Positions 11,895-19,460 of a stretch of 20,293 nt of DNA are shown piece after piece. A program made the position numbers and the translations under genes. The notes under the pieces were generated by a model that was not told the origin of the DNA, searched no databases, and saw only the letters and a program-made list of their open reading frames with translations. Location of the stretch: positions 1-20,293 of IMG/VR virus record IMGVR_UViG_3300020450_000124; one strand, written 5' to 3'. Position 1 is the stretch's first letter, and each line of letters starts with the position of its first letter. The stretch is from a virus.

Positions 11895-12350
11895 ATGGAA
11901 GTATACACTAGACGATTCCGAAAAGACGTTTATGACGAAGTAGATGCCCCTTCCAAAAAAGCTTTGATTAAGTATTTAGAGTCAGAGGGTCATACAATTA
12001 CTAGAACAAAAGAAAACTACTACGCAGACGTTGTATCAGAAAAGGATGGTGTAACTTACTTCCATGAAGCTGAAAGAAAAGCACAGTGGAATGGTGATTG
12101 GCCTACACATTGGGAAGAGATAAGAATCCCGGGTAGAAAAAGAAGGCTTGTTGAGAAGTATAAAAATGTAATACACAATCTATACTTTTTTATTTTTAAC
12201 AAAGACTATACTCAAGCCTGGAAAATAAAAGGTTCGCAAATGGTAGATAATAATATTAAGGAAGCATCGGGTCCAATATATAGAATACCAAAAGGCGAAA
12301 CCTTTTATCACATCCCTTATCAAGAAGCTGAACTAGTAGACATAGTTTAG
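11895..12350 (+). CDS. Possible PD-(D/E)XK nuclease-like protein (151 aa)
   Basis: The start at ATG 11895 has AAGGAAA upstream. The protein begins with a helical segment (SKKALIKYLESEGH). Next comes a core that reads like a PD-(D/E)XK fold: Asp45 in NYYADVVSEKDG, then YFHEAERKAQW with Glu58, Glu60 and Lys62, the Glu60-x-Lys62 pair fitting the ExK half-motif. The following 'DWPTHWEEIRIPGRKRRLVEK' and 'YFFIFNKDYTQAWKI' segments look like conserved family features, though I cannot name the family. It has no zinc cysteines or membrane segments. It follows nrdJ by 11 bases. A nuclease role is inferred from the motif arrangement only; a nuclease-fold DNA-binding protein or host-directed effector is possible. 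Confidence 0.75.
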   Translation: MEVYTRRFRKDVYDEVDAPSKKALIKYLESEGHTITRTKENYYADVVSEKDGVTYFHEAERKAQWNGDWPTHWEEIRIPGRKRRLVEKYKNVIHNLYFFIFNKDYTQAWKIKGSQMVDNNIKEASGPIYRIPKGETFYHIPYQEAELVDIV

Positions 12351-12365
12351 TTACTGTGTTAAGAT
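12337..12365 (+). promoter_or_regulatory. Candidate extended -10 promoter before the small-gene trio
   Basis: TAGACA (12337-12342, five of six to the -35 consensus) is followed after 17 bases by TAAGAT (12360-12365). A TGT directly before the -10 gives the extended TGn element. It lies at the end of the 151-aa gene and in the 45-base gap before the gene at 12396. The -10 overlaps a perfect 12-base palindrome, TTAAGATCTTAA (12359-12370). Together these suggest a separately started, possibly repressible, transcript for the three small genes. AT-rich sequence makes chance matches common. Confidence 0.42.
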
Positions 12366-12395
12366 CTTAAAAAACAACAATAGAAGGAGTCAGTT

Positions 12396-12578
12396 ATGTT
12401 GTTATTTAATTTATTAGTACCCGTAGTGTATGCTTTAACTATTTATGGAAGCTATGAAAATATAGCTAAACCTGTAGCTAAAGCTACTTGGGAAACAAGT
12501 GTAATTGTTTATGATAAAAGTGTAGAAATTATTAAAGACGTTACCACAGACGATCCTATCGAAGAGTCAACAGAGTAA
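12396..12578 (+). CDS. Small protein with N-terminal signal/anchor (60 aa)
   Basis: It starts at ATG 12396 behind a strong SD (AGAAGGAG, 12381-12388). Residues 1-17 are hydrophobic (LLFNLLVPVVYALTIYG) and act as either a signal anchor or an uncharged-start signal sequence, with 'YALT' as a possible cleavage site. The rest is amphipathic (VAKATWETSVIVYDKSVEIIKDV) and ends acidic (TDDPIEESTE). It is the first of three small genes at the end of the rightward block. Export to membrane or periplasm is likely. Lysis, superinfection exclusion or host manipulation are all possible; none is demonstrated. Confidence 0.65.
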   Translation: MLLFNLLVPVVYALTIYGSYENIAKPVAKATWETSVIVYDKSVEIIKDVTTDDPIEESTE

Positions 12579-12769
12579 TGTATGTGCTTATATTCATACT
12601 CTCAACAGGGAATGGATATTCTGAGGTAAAAGCTATGGACTATATTTTTTCTAGTATGAAAGAGTGTAAAGAAACTGCTTCTATTATAAGAGAAAATCTT
12701 ATGTTAACTAGACCGACTTTTGAATCTAATGCACAAGCTTATTGTACAGAGATACCTATGGAGGTATAA
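12578..12769 (+). CDS. Small protein with N-terminal hydrophobic start and two Cys (63 aa)
   Basis: It begins in the stop codon of the previous gene (TAATG). The first residues (MYVLIFILSTGNG) form a short hydrophobic segment like a weak signal sequence. The remainder has two cysteines, Cys30 (MKECKET) and Cys56 (QAYCTEI), spaced 26 residues apart around a helical region. This suits a periplasmic or secreted mini-protein stabilised by one disulfide. The pattern 'F.SMKECKE' followed by 'AYC' resembles small host-exported phage proteins, but I do not recognise a named family. The end precedes the next gene's GGAGG SD (12760-12764). Confidence 0.65.
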   Translation: MYVLIFILSTGNGYSEVKAMDYIFSSMKECKETASIIRENLMLTRPTFESNAQAYCTEIPMEV

Positions 12770-12774
12770 AAATA

Positions 12775-12981
12775 ATGAGCCTAGAAAAGGAAGCGAAAGA
12801 CTTTGTATCTAGGAGACAAGATAATTTTAAAGAGGGAGTTAAGCAACGTGTAGAATCGTTGGATAATTTTATAACAGATAATTTGTACCACACTACAGAA
12901 ACCACAGAGGCCAGAAAACATTTAATTGCTGTGCAGATGTGGGCAGAACGTAGTTCAAAACTCAATGGTATAAAAAAGTAA
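12775..12981 (+). CDS. Small helical protein (68 aa), last gene of rightward block
   Basis: I take ATG 12775, preceded by GGAGG (12760-12764); an in-frame ATG at 12742 would lie deep in the previous gene with no SD. The product is soluble and nearly all helical. An N-terminal charged helix (EKEAKDFVSRRQDNFKEG) and a middle segment (DNFITDNLYHTTETTEA) are followed by a C-terminal amphipathic helix (HLIAVQMWAERSSKLNG). That last helix resembles, by eye, the LxxAxxWAxxA-type helix of small cyclic-nucleotide sponge proteins (Acb2), but the similarity is short and could be chance. Its stop is immediately followed by a terminator hairpin. Confidence 0.75.
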   Translation: MSLEKEAKDFVSRRQDNFKEGVKQRVESLDNFITDNLYHTTETTEARKHLIAVQMWAERSSKLNGIKK

Positions 12982-12998
12982 GGGCGCTAAATGCGCCC
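12982..12998. terminator. Bidirectional intrinsic terminator between convergent blocks
   Basis: GGGCGC (12982-12987), a five-base TAAAT loop and GCGCCC (12993-12998) form a perfect six-pair GC stem. Rightward it is followed by CTATTTATTT; leftward, on the other strand, by TTACTTTTTT, so both sides carry a U-rich tract. It fits exactly between the rightward stop (12979-12981) and the leftward stop (13003-13005) and should end transcripts from both sides. Confidence 0.85.
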
Positions 12999-13002
12999 CT
13001 AT

Positions 13003-16000
13003 TTATTTGTAATACTCTTTCAAGTAATCTATGTAGTCCATGAAATAGTGTAACTCTGTGATAGTCATGTCACGCACACCACCTTCAAATCCATATCTCT
13101 CTTTCATTGTTTTCATAGCTTTGCTGCGTAGCTCTTTGTTACCATGCTCTGTTGCTTTAGCTCTCATTGCGCCTAGTTTAGTTTCATCAGTTCCGTACTT
13201 CTTAAGAACAACACGTAGATCTTTCTTAATTTCTGATACAATAGACTTCAACATAGCACGTTTACCTACAAGATCAGCATTAAGGAACTTCTTGTCTCTT
13301 AATAAATTATCTGTGGCACGTTCTAATTCAGGAGCTATAGCTTCATTAAAGATGGTATCGTAAGCAGCCATACTTGTTCGTTCACTGGCTGTCCAATCTT
13401 GCATGTTAGCCATTGAATATGCTTGTTCTGTAGATGTACGTGCAGGTTTAACAGTGATACCAAAGATTCGAGCCATAGGATTAGCATCCTGTATCTTACC
13501 TTGTCTACTTGCAACCCTTAATTCTTCTCCAGAAACTGTTTCTGCTCTGTCTGTGATAGCTTCTATAACGTTATCAAAGTATCTTGTTGCACCCTGTGTA
13601 AACATCTGACCGCCTGTTTCAGCTTGGCGTATATCTCTTGCTGCGTCTGTGTCGGTGACAAACCCAGTAAGTTTGTTTACTGCATCAAGAGGTCTGGTAA
13701 AACCTGCAGCATAGTTACCTGCAAACTTTCCGATTTCTTTAAATGAAGCCTGGCGTAAATCTACATCTTGATTTACCAAAGTATCAATGATTCGAGTAAC
13801 ATCGTTACCAAACTGTAAGTCCGTAGCAAGTTGCCCTACGGCTACCTGTTCACCAAACTTAATCATAAGTTCTTTTGGTACAGTCTCTCCATCTTCCATT
13901 AATCTACCAATGCGTCCAGCCGCTAACCACAGTGAAAAAGGAAACGTGTTACGAGCATCTATGATCGCACCGCCAGTTCCTTCAATTTCAAATACGTCTA
14001 AGCCTTTCTCGCTTCTCTCTCTGTCATAATTCATTGCCAAACTTATAGCGGTTATACCTACAAGACTACGTGATGCAGCTTCTAAAGTTTCAACATTACG
14101 TTTTTCCGACTTAGCTATAGCAGACATAAGCTGCACACCACCGCCTACAGACCATTGATAAGAGGTAGCAACTACATTGTTAAAGAATCTACCGAAAGGA
14201 AGTATTGTACCAAACAACGGTATGTTAGATATTCTTTCCGCTATTACAGCTGCACCTCTTAGAAGCTGATCATCTGTCGTGTAATCTTTTGAGAACACAG
14301 ATTTTAGCGTAGTGTCGATAGCACCGCCAACTACGCTGTCATCTATTAGATCAATATCTCCTGAGTTAAGTACATCTTTTAAGGTTCTATCTTTATGCTT
14401 CAGTCTAATTCTTTTATCTAACTCAGTCATAAACATCTGAGACTTAGTAAACGTATCTTGTACTCGCACACCTGTTAGACGGTTAGCACCGTTAGCTACA
14501 GCCTCTACGCCTTTGAACCACTTAGCATCAGGATTAATATCAAAACGTTTACCTGATCTTTCAATACCACCAGTAACACTCTCAAACAAAACTTTCTCTA
14601 TGTCTCTATTCTGAGATAAGAAGTCCATGTAAGAATCATGAGTAGTGTATGGGTCCATTAAGTTACGCATCTTTTGTGCTTGTATCTGATGAAACACTTT
14701 ACCTTTACGTAGTAATTCTGAACCTGTCTTAGTAAACTTACCACCTGTGGCTAAACCACCAAGTATATACATATTGCCTGTCGCTACATCAGCAAGTGTA
14801 GAACCAATATAGAACTGTGAAAAACCTGCAATGTTTAAGCCTGTTGTGGCAGGTGAGGAAATAAGCAACCTACGCCACACACTCTGTGTGTAAGCTCCTA
14901 TCTTAGGACGTTTAGTTTGCCCTGTAGCCTTTAATATTTCCTCTTCCATTTTTTCTTTTAGCTGTGGATTACGAACTAAATTAATCATAGCATTGTGACC
15001 AGCTATAAGACCTGCATCTACTGTCCTACGTGTAGCTGACATCACTGCACCATAAGTCATACCTCTACGAACATTAGAGGCAATGTAATCACCTATCTCT
15101 TGTGCTATTTCTGTCGTGTCACCAAGGGTGTAACCAACTAAAGGTTGCATACGCTTAGATATAGCTTGCAGTTCGTCTTGAGGCATTTGTCTTAGTGTGT
15201 TGGTCATTACGTCTGTGACACGCACATTCTTAGGCAGAGGTTTGCCTACTTCATCTAAGTATATCTTAGCTATGCCACCCTTGCCATTCTCGCCACGCAT
15301 AATAGTATCCAAGAACTCTGCAGGCATGACACCTGCCTGAAACATATTATCACCACGCTTCCACTTTTGTTCCCAAGAGTCCAATGCTTTATTTACATCA
15401 GTCGTAAACTTCTTCATAGACTTATCAGATAGTGGAACTAAAAGCTTACCTTCGATGTCGGCTTCCAGCTCTGCCTTACGTTTACCTGCAATAAGTTTAC
15501 CTTTGGTGTCTTTGAGTCCACTTACGCCTTTTAGTTTACCGCCTACAAGTTGAGCGCCTCCACCTACAAGACCTAGAGCAGAACTAAATCCTGTCTGTAG
15601 CATGCTGTACTCTTCTTGTGCGCCTACATCTAACATGACATTCTGTATCATGTTGTCGTGCAACATAGCTAGTGATCCATCAATACCTGTGGTAGCTAAC
15701 AAAGAACCACGCACAGCTTTCTTAGCTCTTTCATCTAAGAACTCTTTTTGTGCTTTCTTCTTTGCGTTATATATAAAATTACGCTGTTCTTGTAGAGCTA
15801 CACGTTCTTGTAACTTCTTAGCTGCTGGACCTTTTATACCTGATTCTACTATGCGTTGGGCTACACGTTCTGCTGCTTCATCTGCTGCTTTCTTAGCGCC
15901 TTGTGTTGTTGCACCAGACTTGGCTGCTCTTTGTCCTGCTTCTATAGCGGCTTGTCTGACTAACTGTTTACCACCTTGTGTTATACCTAGAGATGCAGCC

Positions 16001-16512
16001 TTACCTAAACCACCAGTAAGTAGACCAATATAGTTGGAAGGATCTGTAGCTGCAGCTTGAATATAGTCAAACACACCGTCTACCGCACCGAAGAAACCAT
16101 CATTTACAAACACATTGCCTAGCCTGTCGTATAACTTGTAAGCATCTCCTGCTAAGGCTTTATCTTGTTGACTAGCGTTTGTAATGTGCCTTACTTCACC
16201 ACCTGTGTTTATGATGTTGGTGTTGAAGCTACGCATATGATCCATAAAATCTTCTACAACATCTTCGTCACTTTTATCATTATACTGTATGCCTCTGCGA
16301 GACACCATGTACCTACGTATGGTTCTTAAGTTAGAAGCCTCATACAAGTCTTTCTTTTTTAATTTAGCTCCTGTATCAACAAGTTCACTCTCACTGTTTA
16401 CAGGTACAGGATCTATTTGTTCTATGCTTGGAGGATCAATAACATTAGGCGCAAGAATATCATCTTTTGTTACACCATACTGATCCATCAAGTCTAAGAA
16501 GGAATCACTCAT
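13003..16512 (-). CDS. Large internal virion / ejection protein (1169 aa)
   Basis: The size, leftward structural-block position and composition suit a podovirus internal core protein, the counterpart of T7 gp16 in place though not visibly in sequence. Residues 1-50 are acidic and disordered. Residues about 185-265 are Ala/Lys-rich helix (AAKSGATTQGAKKAADEAAER). Gly/Ala-rich hydrophobic stretches occur near 140-178, 303-325, 557-591 (TGLNIAGFSQFYIGSTLADVA) and 755-798 (IPLFGTILPFGRFFNNVVATS). Such segments would suit membrane insertion during DNA ejection. The C terminus (1040-1169) is helical and charged. No lytic transglycosylase motif was seen. It starts at ATG 16510-16512 with AGAGGG from the end of the upstream gene as SD. 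Confidence 0.8.
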   Translation of the reverse strand: MSDSFLDLMDQYGVTKDDILAPNVIDPPSIEQIDPVPVNSESELVDTGAKLKKKDLYEASNLRTIRRYMVSRRGIQYNDKSDEDVVEDFMDHMRSFNTNIINTGGEVRHITNASQQDKALAGDAYKLYDRLGNVFVNDGFFGAVDGVFDYIQAAATDPSNYIGLLTGGLGKAASLGITQGGKQLVRQAAIEAGQRAAKSGATTQGAKKAADEAAERVAQRIVESGIKGPAAKKLQERVALQEQRNFIYNAKKKAQKEFLDERAKKAVRGSLLATTGIDGSLAMLHDNMIQNVMLDVGAQEEYSMLQTGFSSALGLVGGGAQLVGGKLKGVSGLKDTKGKLIAGKRKAELEADIEGKLLVPLSDKSMKKFTTDVNKALDSWEQKWKRGDNMFQAGVMPAEFLDTIMRGENGKGGIAKIYLDEVGKPLPKNVRVTDVMTNTLRQMPQDELQAISKRMQPLVGYTLGDTTEIAQEIGDYIASNVRRGMTYGAVMSATRRTVDAGLIAGHNAMINLVRNPQLKEKMEEEILKATGQTKRPKIGAYTQSVWRRLLISSPATTGLNIAGFSQFYIGSTLADVATGNMYILGGLATGGKFTKTGSELLRKGKVFHQIQAQKMRNLMDPYTTHDSYMDFLSQNRDIEKVLFESVTGGIERSGKRFDINPDAKWFKGVEAVANGANRLTGVRVQDTFTKSQMFMTELDKRIRLKHKDRTLKDVLNSGDIDLIDDSVVGGAIDTTLKSVFSKDYTTDDQLLRGAAVIAERISNIPLFGTILPFGRFFNNVVATSYQWSVGGGVQLMSAIAKSEKRNVETLEAASRSLVGITAISLAMNYDRERSEKGLDVFEIEGTGGAIIDARNTFPFSLWLAAGRIGRLMEDGETVPKELMIKFGEQVAVGQLATDLQFGNDVTRIIDTLVNQDVDLRQASFKEIGKFAGNYAAGFTRPLDAVNKLTGFVTDTDAARDIRQAETGGQMFTQGATRYFDNVIEAITDRAETVSGEELRVASRQGKIQDANPMARIFGITVKPARTSTEQAYSMANMQDWTASERTSMAAYDTIFNEAIAPELERATDNLLRDKKFLNADLVGKRAMLKSIVSEIKKDLRVVLKKYGTDETKLGAMRAKATEHGNKELRSKAMKTMKERYGFEGGVRDMTITELHYFMDYIDYLKEYYK

Positions 16513-16521
16513 ATTAATAAT

Positions 16522-18438
16522 CTACCCTCTAAATGCTTTTTGAAATTGTAACGTTAGGAATCCCATGTTGTATGGCAGTCTCTTATTGTTTGCATCTGCC
16601 CACTCACTAAGTGCTCTCATAATGTCAAAGGCTTCTGAGTCTTCATCCAGACCTTGCTCTTGCATATACTTAAATATGTCTTCACCAAAGTCAGCCATCA
16701 CAGATATATCTAACTCTGTAATAGCACCTGTATCCATACCTTTTTCTATTTCTTCATCGGTAGTTCTGGGGAAGAGTCTCTTTAGTTTATCTCTTAAGCT
16801 TAATACCTTTTTAGATCCTGGCTCTAGCTCTGCCATACGTGCAGCAATAGTCTCACGCTTTACTCTACCTTTAGGTAATTCTATGAAGCCATTCTCTGTA
16901 GCGTTCTGTGCACCAACCTTAGATGTGGGTAGACCAAGTAGCTTCCTAGCGTTTGGACCCATCTCTTCCCACTCTTCAAAGGTAACTCTATCTCTATCCA
17001 TGTACAGCGCAGCTTTACGGATACCCATTTCTTCTGCAGTTTCAGTTGGGGCTTCTATTTTAACATCAGTCTTAGGAGGCTCTAGCTCCAACATTTTTTC
17101 TACAGGATCTTCTGTTTTAAGTTCACTGATTGCTACATTCTCTGTAATGTCTATCTCTTCTAGGTTTAATGTTTTGAGGACTTGCTTTTCTACTGGACCT
17201 ACAGGTGTTTCTTTCTTGTTTAGATGCTGTACTAGTACATCCCACCCTTCACTCTCTGGTGTGTAAGTATTGCCACCATCAGTTATAACTTCAAGAGGAT
17301 TACCTTCTGAATCAGACTTTGTTACAGTAAACTCAATGTCCTCAAATATTTTCTTAGTTGTAGGCACTTCTCCTAATGCCTCTATAGTTGCCGCATCAAC
17401 AGAACTATCTGTATCTGCATCACTTTTTTGCAAGCCAAGCAATTCACGCATTTGCTCTACATACTCTTCACCTACGTTGGCTTTCATACTATCTTCTAAG
17501 TCTTCAAATGCTGATATACCATATGTATCAATAGTTTCATCATATACATCTTTATAAATAGGCATTTCAACAGATCTTACTTTAGTCTTTGATGCTATAT
17601 AGTTTGTTAATTCATTTTGAAGAATCTTATCATCAGGATTGTCTTTAGCCTCTTGTTCAAGTATAGTTAATCCTGTTTCTTTGTTTACAGTTAACCTGCC
17701 TCTTGCAGCAAGTTTTGCTAAGTCATCTACAGCCTTTTCATAAACTTTATCAATTCTTATTTTATCTGCAATAAAGTTATCTATACTATCACTTACAAAC
17801 TTCTTAGCTTTTAAGTCGTAGCGTTTCATGTCTGCTATCACTGCGTAAGTAGATGGCTGTATTGCTTCATACTCTTGCTGTCGTGCTAACATATTTATAT
17901 CTTCAGCAGTATATCCATCATAGATAATATCACTACCAAGCTTGTACTTAGAACTCATCATAGCTGCTTCACCAGTAAGTCTATCAAAGAAACCTATGTC
18001 TGGTTTTTCTGCAGTAGCACCTTTTGTTTCTAAACCAAGGCCATACGTTTTTCTTACGTACTGATCCATGTCCATATCAAGGGCTTGAAAACCCTCTGGT
18101 AGTTTTATGATCATGTCTACTTCAGTATCACTCAGCTTCCTACCGCCATTAGCCTCAACTGCTGTTCTAACTTTAGTAGACAAATCTTGTATAGCTTGAG
18201 GTCCACTTGCTATTGCAGCTTGCATTTGTGCAGTACTTACACCTTGATCCTCTAAGTAGTTAGTAAGACCTAGCACCTCGTTGACTACAGAGTTACGCCT
18301 AGAGATCTTCATAATGTTATCTTTAGCTAACTGCTCTTGTTCTAATCTGTATTTACGAGCTTCTTTACCTTTTTCTTTTATGTTCTCTGCTGCTGTTTCA
18401 GCAAACCCTTCAGCGAATGCTCTCCAATCAAATCCCAT
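16522..18438 (-). CDS. Virion/internal structural protein (638 aa)
   Basis: It starts at 18436-18438 with GGAG from the end of the preceding gene as SD, and ends nine bases before the 1169-aa gene. Residues 1-50 are a charged coiled-coil-like helix (GFAETAAENIKEKGKEARKYR) of a kind common in marine-phage internal proteins. The middle is helical. Residues about 360-470 are Glu/Pro/Thr-rich and probably disordered (KKETPVGPVEKQ, ELEPPKTDVKIEAPTETAEE). The C terminus is compact and helical. It has no enzymatic motif or membrane segment. The pair with the 1169-aa protein recalls T7 gp15/gp16 in order. Structural role is inferred; the exact one is unknown. Confidence 0.75.
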   Translation of the reverse strand: MGFDWRAFAEGFAETAAENIKEKGKEARKYRLEQEQLAKDNIMKISRRNSVVNEVLGLTNYLEDQGVSTAQMQAAIASGPQAIQDLSTKVRTAVEANGGRKLSDTEVDMIIKLPEGFQALDMDMDQYVRKTYGLGLETKGATAEKPDIGFFDRLTGEAAMMSSKYKLGSDIIYDGYTAEDINMLARQQEYEAIQPSTYAVIADMKRYDLKAKKFVSDSIDNFIADKIRIDKVYEKAVDDLAKLAARGRLTVNKETGLTILEQEAKDNPDDKILQNELTNYIASKTKVRSVEMPIYKDVYDETIDTYGISAFEDLEDSMKANVGEEYVEQMRELLGLQKSDADTDSSVDAATIEALGEVPTTKKIFEDIEFTVTKSDSEGNPLEVITDGGNTYTPESEGWDVLVQHLNKKETPVGPVEKQVLKTLNLEEIDITENVAISELKTEDPVEKMLELEPPKTDVKIEAPTETAEEMGIRKAALYMDRDRVTFEEWEEMGPNARKLLGLPTSKVGAQNATENGFIELPKGRVKRETIAARMAELEPGSKKVLSLRDKLKRLFPRTTDEEIEKGMDTGAITELDISVMADFGEDIFKYMQEQGLDEDSEAFDIMRALSEWADANNKRLPYNMGFLTLQFQKAFRG

Positions 18439-18441
18439 ATT

Positions 18442-19005
18442 CTAAGCTCCTCTTGCCATCAAGCCTTGGGGTTCAGCCATTTCGCTTACTTCCATTTCAT
18501 CTTCCATTTCTTCCTGTGGCACATCGTCTGTTTCTTCTTCCAGAGTACCTTGTAATGTCTTCAACAAGTCCAGACCTACATCACCTTCTTTACCTTTAGC
18601 GTCAGCTACTGCTAGTTCTATAGCTAGTGACAAACGTTTTTTCTCACGATCTTTGAGTGCCTCTTCAGGGTCTTCTATGTCATCTCTTACTTCTATGCCA
18701 TATGTAGTCATCGATGCTTTAATAAACTCGTGTATGACAGGAGCTACAATCAAGCTTACATCCACACTGTGCAGTCCGTTCATAACACCTGTAGTCATTA
18801 GCGTTTTAACAAACGGAGCTACAGGCATGTCACCACCAAAGAGTACGGACAGATCATCCATAACCTCTTCATTAGCTAATCTATTGATGTAATATTTAGT
18901 TACTTCATCAGGATCAACCATCTCAGGTGGATTTTCCCAAGGCCAGTTCTTAGGTTCATCTGTCAGAGACTGTCCTGCTATTGGTGCTTCAAGAAATGAT
19001 GCCAT
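18442..19005 (-). CDS. Conserved phage protein, probable virion component (187 aa)
   Basis: The N terminus 'PIAGQSLTDEPKNWPWENPPE' followed by a 'DPDEVTKYYINRL' helix, and later HSVDVSLIVAPVIHEFI, looks like a recurrent protein of marine tailed phages in structural regions, from memory only. Residues about 60-110 are helical and moderately hydrophobic. The C-terminal 40 residues are very acidic and Met-rich (EEEMEDEMEVSEMAEP in part) and probably disordered. It precedes the 638-aa gene by three bases and follows the membrane-protein gene by 11. The SD is AGGAT upstream of ATG 19003-19005. It may be an assembly or internal protein; no function is known to me. Confidence 0.72.
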   Translation of the reverse strand: MASFLEAPIAGQSLTDEPKNWPWENPPEMVDPDEVTKYYINRLANEEVMDDLSVLFGGDMPVAPFVKTLMTTGVMNGLHSVDVSLIVAPVIHEFIKASMTTYGIEVRDDIEDPEEALKDREKKRLSLAIELAVADAKGKEGDVGLDLLKTLQGTLEEETDDVPQEEMEDEMEVSEMAEPQGLMARGA

Positions 19006-19016
19006 GTTATTATATC

Positions 19017-19460
19017 CTATTTAGTAAACCCTGCGCCAAAGTATAGTCCTACTATGGCTGATACGATGTGTGTATCTAGTGGTGTGATTACAAATCCCTG
19101 AGCCATTTTCCATTTAATAGCTTCGTCTGGTCCAAACATCCAGCTAAAGAAACCGCCAGTAGCCTCAGTGTATCCTACATAAACACTAACTTCAGGATAC
19201 CACACAGCTACTAATTTAGGCAATACGATTATAGAAAATACAGCAGATAAAGCTATAAGCCTACGTGTCCATGCAAAGTGCTTGTCATTCTTACCTGCAT
19301 CTCTTGCATCAGCTACAGCACTACGATTGAACTCTGCACGTTGCATCAACATCTCTTGTTGCATCTGGCGGTTCTTCATTGACTGACCCCAGATAGACAT
19401 GACTCCACCTAGTATAGTGGAGAAGAGCATTGTGATTAGTTCTAGCGGTAATCCAAACAT
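19017..19460 (-). CDS. Three-helix membrane protein, holin candidate (147 aa)
   Basis: Three hydrophobic segments are visible: residues about 5-24 (PLELITMLFSTILGGVMSIW), 66-88 (RRLIALSAVFSIIVLPKLVA) and 122-145 (ITPLDTHIVSAIVGLYFGAG). Between the first two lies a charged helix (MKNRQMQQEMLMQRAEFN). The WTRRLIAL, VGYTEA and ITPLDTH...GLYFGA features resemble a widespread but unnamed phage protein, as far as I recall. The gene begins in the stop codon of the lysin-like gene (TAATG), and such pairing supports a holin. A membrane-bound virion or ejection component is the main alternative, since the next genes are structural. Confidence 0.75.
   Translation of the reverse strand: MFGLPLELITMLFSTILGGVMSIWGQSMKNRQMQQEMLMQRAEFNRSAVADARDAGKNDKHFAWTRRLIALSAVFSIIVLPKLVAVWYPEVSVYVGYTEATGGFFSWMFGPDEAIKWKMAQGFVITPLDTHIVSAIVGLYFGAGFTK

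Noticed and set aside
15602-16033. Rightward Cys/Ala-rich frame (143 aa) antisense to the 1169-aa gene
   Set aside because: It mirrors the Ala/Lys-rich helical region on the opposite strand; the composition is an artefact of that repeat-like sequence.
16565-17266. Long rightward frame (233 aa) antisense to the 638-aa virion gene
   Set aside because: Low-complexity Ser/Leu-rich shadow of the acidic coding strand, with no motif and no operon context; the leftward gene has proper SD and neighbours.
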